A stretch of DNA of 29,099 nt from Spongospora subterranea (Eukaryota; Endomyxa; Phytomyxea; Plasmodiophorida; Plasmodiophoridae), in the NCBI GenBank assembly GCA_900404475.1, contig OUQQ01000216.1, forward strand, positions 1-29,099, given 5' to 3'. Both the position numbers and the translations under genes were made by a program. Below are positions 24,086 to 29,099 of this stretch, one piece after another. The notes beneath the pieces are model-generated. The model was not told the DNA's origin, did not search any database, and saw only the letters and a program-made list of their open reading frames with translations. How positions within the stretch are numbered: position 1 is the first letter of the stretch; each line of letters begins with the position of its first letter.

Positions 24086-24484
24086 TTCGGCCCTCATCAC
24101 GTAATGCTGAACCTAATCAAGAAGCTGGAAAGCAAACTTTATGAAGAGGATGACCAACAAATGAATCTAATCGGGTATCATGTTCCAGGCGTGGGATATT
24201 TCTCTTGACTTATTGGGTTTTGATTAATACATTTATGGATTGAACTATAAATATGGAAAGTAGTTGACATATATTTGACAAAAATAGTTTGTGAACGCCC
24301 TTCGCGGTCGGATTAACAACGATCAAGTTAAATATGGCATGTGCATGACTGATCGTTAACAGACGCAGCCAAGAGGAATATCCCACGCCTGGGGGATATA
24401 CCCGATTATCATTTGCTGGTCATCCATTGGTTGATTTTCCAGATTCTTGATTAGGTTCAGTATTACGTGATGAGGACCGATGAA
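24086..24484. repeat. Long inverted repeat (about 120-bp arms, 160-bp spacer) with coding-like arms
   Basis: Left arm 24086-24208 is the reverse complement, with mismatches and short indels, of the right arm 24370-24484. Shared blocks include CCTCATCACGTAAT, CTGAACCTAATCAAGAA and GGCGTGGGATATT. Read in the proper direction, each arm encodes a related peptide: GPHHVMLNLIKKLE on the left (+) and GPHHVILNLIKNLE on the right (-). The right copy is preceded by RPRKKYDDEVFI and followed by DDQQMIIGYIPQAWDIPL. A 19-bp direct repeat lies outside each arm. This may be two inverted copies of part of an unidentified gene or transposon. Confidence 0.7.
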
Positions 24485-24839
24485 GACTTCATCATCGTAC
24501 TTTTTTCGAGGTCTTTTTTCTTAATTTCGTAAGGGTCGCCCTTCAACGCAGACAACCTCTTGTCTGACTACGTTGTTCACCCCATCGAGAATGTGGAAGG
24601 GCACATAATGAAAAAATATAGGCGGAGCAGTAGGCCATCATTATACCGTTCTGCAAGGTAGGATAACCTCCCAATAGTTTCTCGTATCGGGTATTGATTC
24701 GTAATTTCCTCATTGTCATTTCGCTCGTACGGTCCTGTTATTGGAGTAGTGGCAGGTTTACAATTTTCCTGTTTAAACCGCTTAACGACCTCTCAAAATA
24801 TATGTTTCCTGCGATAATCGAATCGCGCCATCTGAATAA
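24485..24839. other. Unassigned repeat-region DNA
   Basis: This connects the inverted repeat with the copia remnant. In the orientation of the copia element it would be its 3' end, but no polypurine tract or LTR start could be found after the polyprotein end. Confidence 0.3.
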
Positions 24840-25800
24840 CGGATTTTCATACCAACACTGAATAGTCACTGTGGTAGTTCCTGTTGCACATCTCTTGTCC
24901 ATTAATGTAGTGCGATGTTTTACGAAGAGTGGATGTGAGAGTGGTTCTGTAAGATGTCTGCAATCATGAGCTCGGTTGGACAATATACAATATTGATCCG
25001 TCCTTCTTGTGTCTTCTTACAAATGAAATGATGTCTCACGTCTATATGCTTGGTCCGCGACATGTTAGAAGTATTAATTTCAAGGATAATTGCACCTTGG
25101 TTATCTTGATGCAAAGTCGCGTACTTCATGCAATTATCCCAAGTTCATAGCTTGTAAGCATATAGCTTCCTTCGTCGCAATGGAAGCTGCAGTGTATTCG
25201 GCTTCTGTTGTGGATGAAGTAACTGTAGTTTGTTTCTTGCTTTTCCAAAAGATGACGTTATGTCCAGTTCCAGTTGAAAATATCCATCCAGTAGTCGACT
25301 TACGATCACTTCTGTCTCCAACAAATTCGGAGTCCGCCCATCCTGTAAGTTGGTGATCTCTCTGGTAAGGGTTAGACCTAAATCAGGAGTTCCTTTCGAA
25401 TAATTGATGATTCTTTGAATGTGCTATCCTTTCGAGGGCTTGGTGACATGGCGCTAATGTTGTATGCCGAATCGGGTCTCGTCGCGTTTGCCAGGGAGGT
25501 AAAACTTCCAGTTGCTTCACGAATTGGATATCTGGTGATGACAGCGTCGTCATCAGGCGTGTAGGTTTCCGGTACCGGGGTTGATGGCTGGTATCCTGTC
25601 CGAATTTGATATTATACAGAGCGTGTACTCCGTTTGTGTGAGGACGATGCCTTTGTCTAAATATCCTGTTTGTAATCCGAGAAGTCTTTGTAGTTCACCT
25701 AGGTGTTTCATAATAAAGTTGTGGCCCATAATGTTTGAAATGTTGTTATGCGACGGCTATTCTGCCTTGTTTCGCGGATGCCCGAGTACTGGAGATGAGT
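24840..25800 (-). mobile_element. Decayed Ty1/copia element: RT end to RNase H end
   Basis: Reading down the minus strand, frames broken by shifts and stops give, in copia order, HLGELQRLLGLQTGYLDKG (end of the reverse transcriptase, about 25710), PIREATGSFTSLANATRPDS (connection domain, about 25530), GWADSEFVGDRSDRKSTTGW and SSTTEAEYTAASIATKEAIC (RNase H, 25350-25150), LHQDNQGAIILEINTSNMS and RTKHIDVRHHFICKKTQEGR (25110-25000), then EPLSHPLFVKHRTTLMD (about 24950-24900). At least three frame changes are needed, plus a stop near 25135, so it cannot encode a working protein. The 5' part (gag, integrase, most of RT) is absent. It shares its 3'-terminal sequence with the copia end at the right edge of the window. 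Confidence 0.88.
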
Positions 25801-26130
25801 TAAGACGACATACATAAGGTCATCTATTAGGACACCTGGCGCTATGATTCAATCGTATCTGGCTTGGAGCGGTTGTTATGCTTGCGTAAGGGTTTTCAAC
25901 GAATACCGCTCTATGCATAAATTCACCACCATCGTAGATGTTTCGCGCGCGCAGACTTCGACGCATGTCTTTCCAAGGCAGCCCGCATTGTCGGTGGCGA
26001 GACGCAACACAAACAAGATCTCGTATGGGAATATATCAATATCCGCTGGCTATTCTGGATGGCATCGGTTATGGTCAGACGTGCACCTCGGTAGCATTTT
26101 TAAGATGGCAGCCAGCAACTGCTCAACTTC
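25801..26130. other. Unassigned DNA between two repeats
   Basis: This holds a plus-strand frame (25844-26179) without family resemblance. It may be the deleted 5' part of the neighbouring copia element or host DNA; nothing specific was recognised. Confidence 0.3.
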
Positions 26131-26639
26131 CGTGACGAGAGGACGGACGATTTCTGATGTTGGAGAGTGTGGTCCTTGAAAGTTTGGAGCTGTGAGGGAA
26201 AGGAGTGGACGTGGCTGCTGTTGGGTGGTTGTCAACATGTGTGCGAGGCTGGGCTGCCATGCAGTGTCTGATGATTTCGCAGGACGCACGATCTACCGAT
26301 GAACACTGGGCAGCCTGGTCCAACATGCGCATATCGAAAACTCGGATGGGGAATGGCAACAAAACATTGGTGATGAGGACAGACCTGGCCCATTGCTTGT
26401 TTGTCCGACTGGGAGGGTTCCAAAACTGGAGCGCGGACGACTACGACTTCACAAATCTGTTGACGCCACAGCTGCTCCTGCGACCTCATCAGACACTGCA
26501 TGGCAGCCCAGCCTCGCACACATGTTGACAACCACCCAACAGCAATCACGTCCACTCTCGTCCGCTCCTTACCTCGCAGCTCCAAAACTTTCAAAATCGC
26601 ACCCTTCAACGTCAGAAAATCGTCCATCCTCTCGTCACG
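26131..26639. repeat. Large foldback: 145-155-bp inverted-repeat arms around a 209-bp loop
   Basis: Left arm 26131-26275 and right arm 26485-26639 are reverse complements over nearly their whole length, with scattered substitutions and small indels. The longest exact block is about 60 bp around GTTGTCAACATGTGTGCGAG. Because of the symmetry the same peptide pieces (AVGWLSTCVRGWAAMQCLM and HQTLHGSPASHTC) appear in open frames on both strands, so frames crossing the region are palindrome artefacts unless an arm derives from a real gene. The arms do not resemble the copia or mariner elements nearby. Confidence 0.85.
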
Positions 26640-27523
26640 GGAGTTACGGTCCTGCAGATGCAGCCGGAACAAAGGCAGGAATGTGAGTTCCTTTCAAAGC
26701 CATTCGACAATTTGAAAACATGGGTACAGTGTGGGATTGCATCTGATCTTACTTCATTGCCAGGTAGGTTGATAAACTTTGGTGCTAAATCGCAAATCGC
26801 GTCGGTCACCCGATGTAAAACCCTATTGAAGCAATTAGTAATTTAGTTCAGGACACAACAATACTTTCCTGCTAATGGTCTCCCACTTCTTTGAAATCTT
26901 TCCTGGGCGTCTCTATTTACAAACCACACGTAACAATATCATCCTTGAGTTTTGCAAGATATGTGCTGCCAAACGGAAAGATGAATATACATCAACGGGC
27001 GCAAAGTGAAGAAACTACAAGCGCTTCTACCACGTTCAAAATTACACTGTAACTTGCGACCCCATTGTCGGATCTACTCAGGATCCGCTTTATAATCTTC
27101 GACTAATCAATGCTCGTTCCGTCCCATAAAAAGGTTTCAGATTTCATCTCTAAGCTGCATAACCCGCATGCCTGACAACCAGATGTAAAGTGCCAACCGG
27201 AATTTTTTTGAATTTTGTTTATATTGCGTAATTCATGGCGAAAGATTCGATTTGTACTTCAGCCAAGAAGGACAATGAACTCGCCAATAGTTCGACAAGT
27301 TAACGGCTACAGGGATATTATTGGTAATCGTAGATAGGCAAATTGGCGTAGAATCCGACTATAATTTTTTTGTTAAAAATTGCCAACAAGTTCAAGTGCT
27401 GTAGGGCAGTGTTAAGAAGGGCCATCCAGGATATACCCATTGGTAAATGAGGCAATCGCCATTATGGGACCTAACTCAGGATCACATTTCGCATGTAGAT
27501 TTGGGTGTAGACCATTGTTAACA
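26640..27523. other. Intergenic/repeat-flanking DNA without a supported gene
   Basis: About 880 bp between the foldback and the mariner transposase. Short frames only. The left terminal inverted repeat of the mariner element should lie towards the right end, but no terminal repeat matching a segment beyond 28745 was found by eye. Confidence 0.35.
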
Positions 27524-28745
27524 ATGGTTGCCTCTGAGGTCGAACTGCGGAAAAAGAAGCTGAGCGATGATGAGCGCCGTGCCATTTTTGATTTCCCAGT
27601 GCCCAGAAGGAAGAATCCGGATGTGTCAGATAAGTTGATGATAGGAACCATTTCCGCCGCTGCAACAAGATTCAAAGTGAGTGAAACCTCAATCAGAAAA
27701 ATCTACAATCGTTGGCTGTCAATTAATACCAGAAGGGAGGTTGATACCTGATACAGCAGCTAGATTTGTTGGCAGGTCCGGACGTAAGAAGGCAGTTACT
27801 TTGGATCTTAAGGCAATCATTACTATCCCGTTGACATTGCCCCAAAATATTCGCTCGATGGCGTATTACTTGAATGTTTCCAAAAGCACTTTGCATCGCC
27901 GTATCAAGGAAGGAGGATTGATGAAGCCCCAACCCTATTTGACAAGAGCGGAGCAAACTCGAACAAATTCAATTTTTGCATCTCTCATCTCGACGTGAAT
28001 CCATCGAACAATGATTACAGTTTTGACCTCATGATGAATACTGTTCACATAGACGAAAAGTGGTTTTACCTGATCAAAACTAACCAAAGGTACCACTTGG
28101 CGATAGGTGAAGACCCTCCTCCTCGTACAGCAAAAAGTAAGAGATTCATCACAAAGGTGATGTTTCTAGCGGCGGTATCAAGGTCATGGTACGATACGAG
28201 GTCCAAGCAAGTGTTCGACGGAAGCATCGGAATCTGGCCATTGGTATACAAAGAGCTTGCAAAAAGAAAAAGCAGCAGGAACAATGGAGACAAAAGCATG
28301 CACATCAGCTGGAAAGCCAGAAATCCGTAATATGCTTATCTCGAGTATTTCCAGCAATACACGAAAAGTGGTCTAGAAGAGGGACTGGTCAAACACAAAG
28401 CAGAATCTATGTGCAGCAGGATACTGCAAGGACCCGATTATCAAGGAAGCATCGAAGGGCCAGGATTACCTAATCCAGCTGTGTCACCAACCCGCAAATA
28501 GTCCCGACCTTAACGTACTCGACTTAAGATTTTTTCGATCCATACAAAAGTCTGCATCATCAACTACCGCGAACGCAATATCGACGAACTTTTTCTGGCT
28601 ACAGAAGAAGCGTTCAGTAATTTTGAGCCTGTTGCCCTGAATAAAGGGTTCCTAACCTTACAAGGATGTATGATCGAAATAAAGAAAAGGTCAAGGCAAC
28701 AACAAATATAAAGTCCCGCATTTGGAAAAAGCGTCGTTGTCGAGA
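27524..28745 (+). pseudogene. Decayed plant-type mariner transposase (Osmar/Stowaway-like, Tc1/mariner superfamily)
   Basis: A DDD transposase broken by about four frameshifts (near 27735, 27972, 28290 and 28430). In order: a helix-turn-helix start (LSDDERRAIFDFPVPRRKN, then ISAAATRFKVSETSIRKIYN), a second DNA-binding segment (RSMAYYLNVSKSTLHRRIKE), VHIDEKWFYL with the first Asp (codon 28052), RTAKSKRFITKVMFLAAV, KQVFDGSIGIWPLV, YVQQDTARTR with the second Asp (codon 28420), QPANSPDLNVLDLRFF with the third Asp (codon 28506), and a closing RNIDELFLATEEAF ... FLTLQGCMIEI. These are the signatures of rice Osmar-type elements, whose last two acidic residues are 39 apart. Here only about 28 residues separate them, so some 11 codons are deleted. 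It is clearly inactive. Terminal inverted repeats were not located. Confidence 0.88.
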
Positions 28746-28811
28746 GGATACAACTTCCTCAATCGTTTGACTCGATGTGACTGGATATGTTCACCAATAA
28801 ATTCGTTTCGA

Positions 28812-28865
28812 AAAACCTTTTTCTGGGACAAAAAAAAATGTCCCTTTCAAAACCTTTTTATGGGG
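28812..28865. repeat. Hairpin between two short direct repeats
   Basis: GGGACA, an A-run and TGTCCC (28825-28844) form a 6-bp stem. It is flanked by AAAACCTTTTTCTGGG (28812-28827) and AAAACCTTTTTATGGG (28850-28865), a 16-bp direct repeat with one mismatch. It lies just beyond the mariner transposase and could be part of that element's right end. Confidence 0.5.
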
Positions 28866-29061
28866 AGTAGCCTTCAACAAGTTGAAGATGCTGCCGTAAC
28901 CCCATTACACATCTGTGAGCAAATTAACGACAGGTTCACCGGTTGTTAGTTCAATAGAAGAAGTGAGTGGACTGTATTAGGGAACGAATAATAATATCTT
29001 GGTCCGACTGTACTAATACGCCCCTTCGCTGAATAGTCATTGTCTGTCATTGTGGTAGTTC

Positions 29062-29099
29062 TCACTTTTTCATCAACTTATTGCGATGCTTTTCGAACA
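29062..29099 (-). mobile_element. Copia polyprotein C-terminus, cut by the window edge
   Basis: The minus-strand frame entering at the right edge reads FEKHRNKLMKK and stops at 29062-29064, the canonical end of a copia polyprotein (LxxPLFEKHRxxL). The sequence after the stop (GAACTACCACA and GACTATTCAG) matches that at the end of the 24840-25800 element, so the two belong to one family. Here a purine run (AAGGGG, about 29022-29027) follows and may be the polypurine tract. The rest of the element lies outside the window. Confidence 0.75.

Noticed and set aside
26232..26672. 146-codon frame as a real gene
   Set aside because: It crosses both arms and the loop of the foldback and ends in the reverse-complement reading of its own beginning; the same peptides appear on the other strand.

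Overview
The window looks like nuclear DNA from an early-diverging, intron-rich fungus, most likely chytrid-like; this placement is an inference. The evidence is short GT-AG introns (about 50 to 340 bp) in nearly every gene, compact gene spacing, a small secreted protein with a cysteine pattern I associate with fungal secretomes (RSCAVQHNKCANAANAG...), and genes usually linked to animals and their unicellular relatives: a Hippo/MST-type kinase and a HACE1-type ankyrin-HECT ubiquitin ligase. No rRNA, tRNA, CRISPR array or bacterial operon was seen.

Layout. 0-1.5 kb is a retrotransposon graveyard: a Ty1/copia 3' LTR with a polyprotein C-terminus on the minus strand, abutting a copia RNase H fragment on the plus strand. 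2.9-5.1 kb (+) is a nine-exon MST1/2 (Hippo) kinase with a SARAH-like tail. 6.1-11.65 kb (-) is a 17-exon gene that I reconstruct as a HACE1-like E3 ligase of about 953 residues; its pieces look like separate ankyrin and HECT genes until spliced. Head to head with it, 12.08-12.84 kb (+), is a four-exon gamma-carbonic-anhydrase-like protein lacking one zinc histidine. 13.4-15.3 kb (-) is a 566-residue Ser/Pro/Thr/Lys-rich protein of unknown function. 15.6-17.4 kb holds only uncertain or split reading frames. 17.6-18.8 kb is a divergent pair of small secreted-protein genes around a duplicated promoter segment. 20.6-21.5 kb (-) is an XRCC2-like RAD51 paralogue with a degenerate Walker A. 22.1-23.5 kb (-) is an NT-C2 domain protein. 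From 24 kb to the end the DNA is repeat-rich: two long inverted repeats, a decayed copia element, a decayed plant-type (Osmar/Stowaway-like) mariner transposase, and the end of another copia polyprotein at the right edge.

The host genes do not form a pathway or operon. The recognisable roles are signalling (Hippo kinase), ubiquitylation (HACE1), recombination repair (XRCC2), membrane/cytoskeleton adaptor (NT-C2) and secretion. For the spliced models, the exon phases agree at every junction and the total lengths divide by three. All joins were inferred by eye from splice sites, frame and family similarity, without transcripts.
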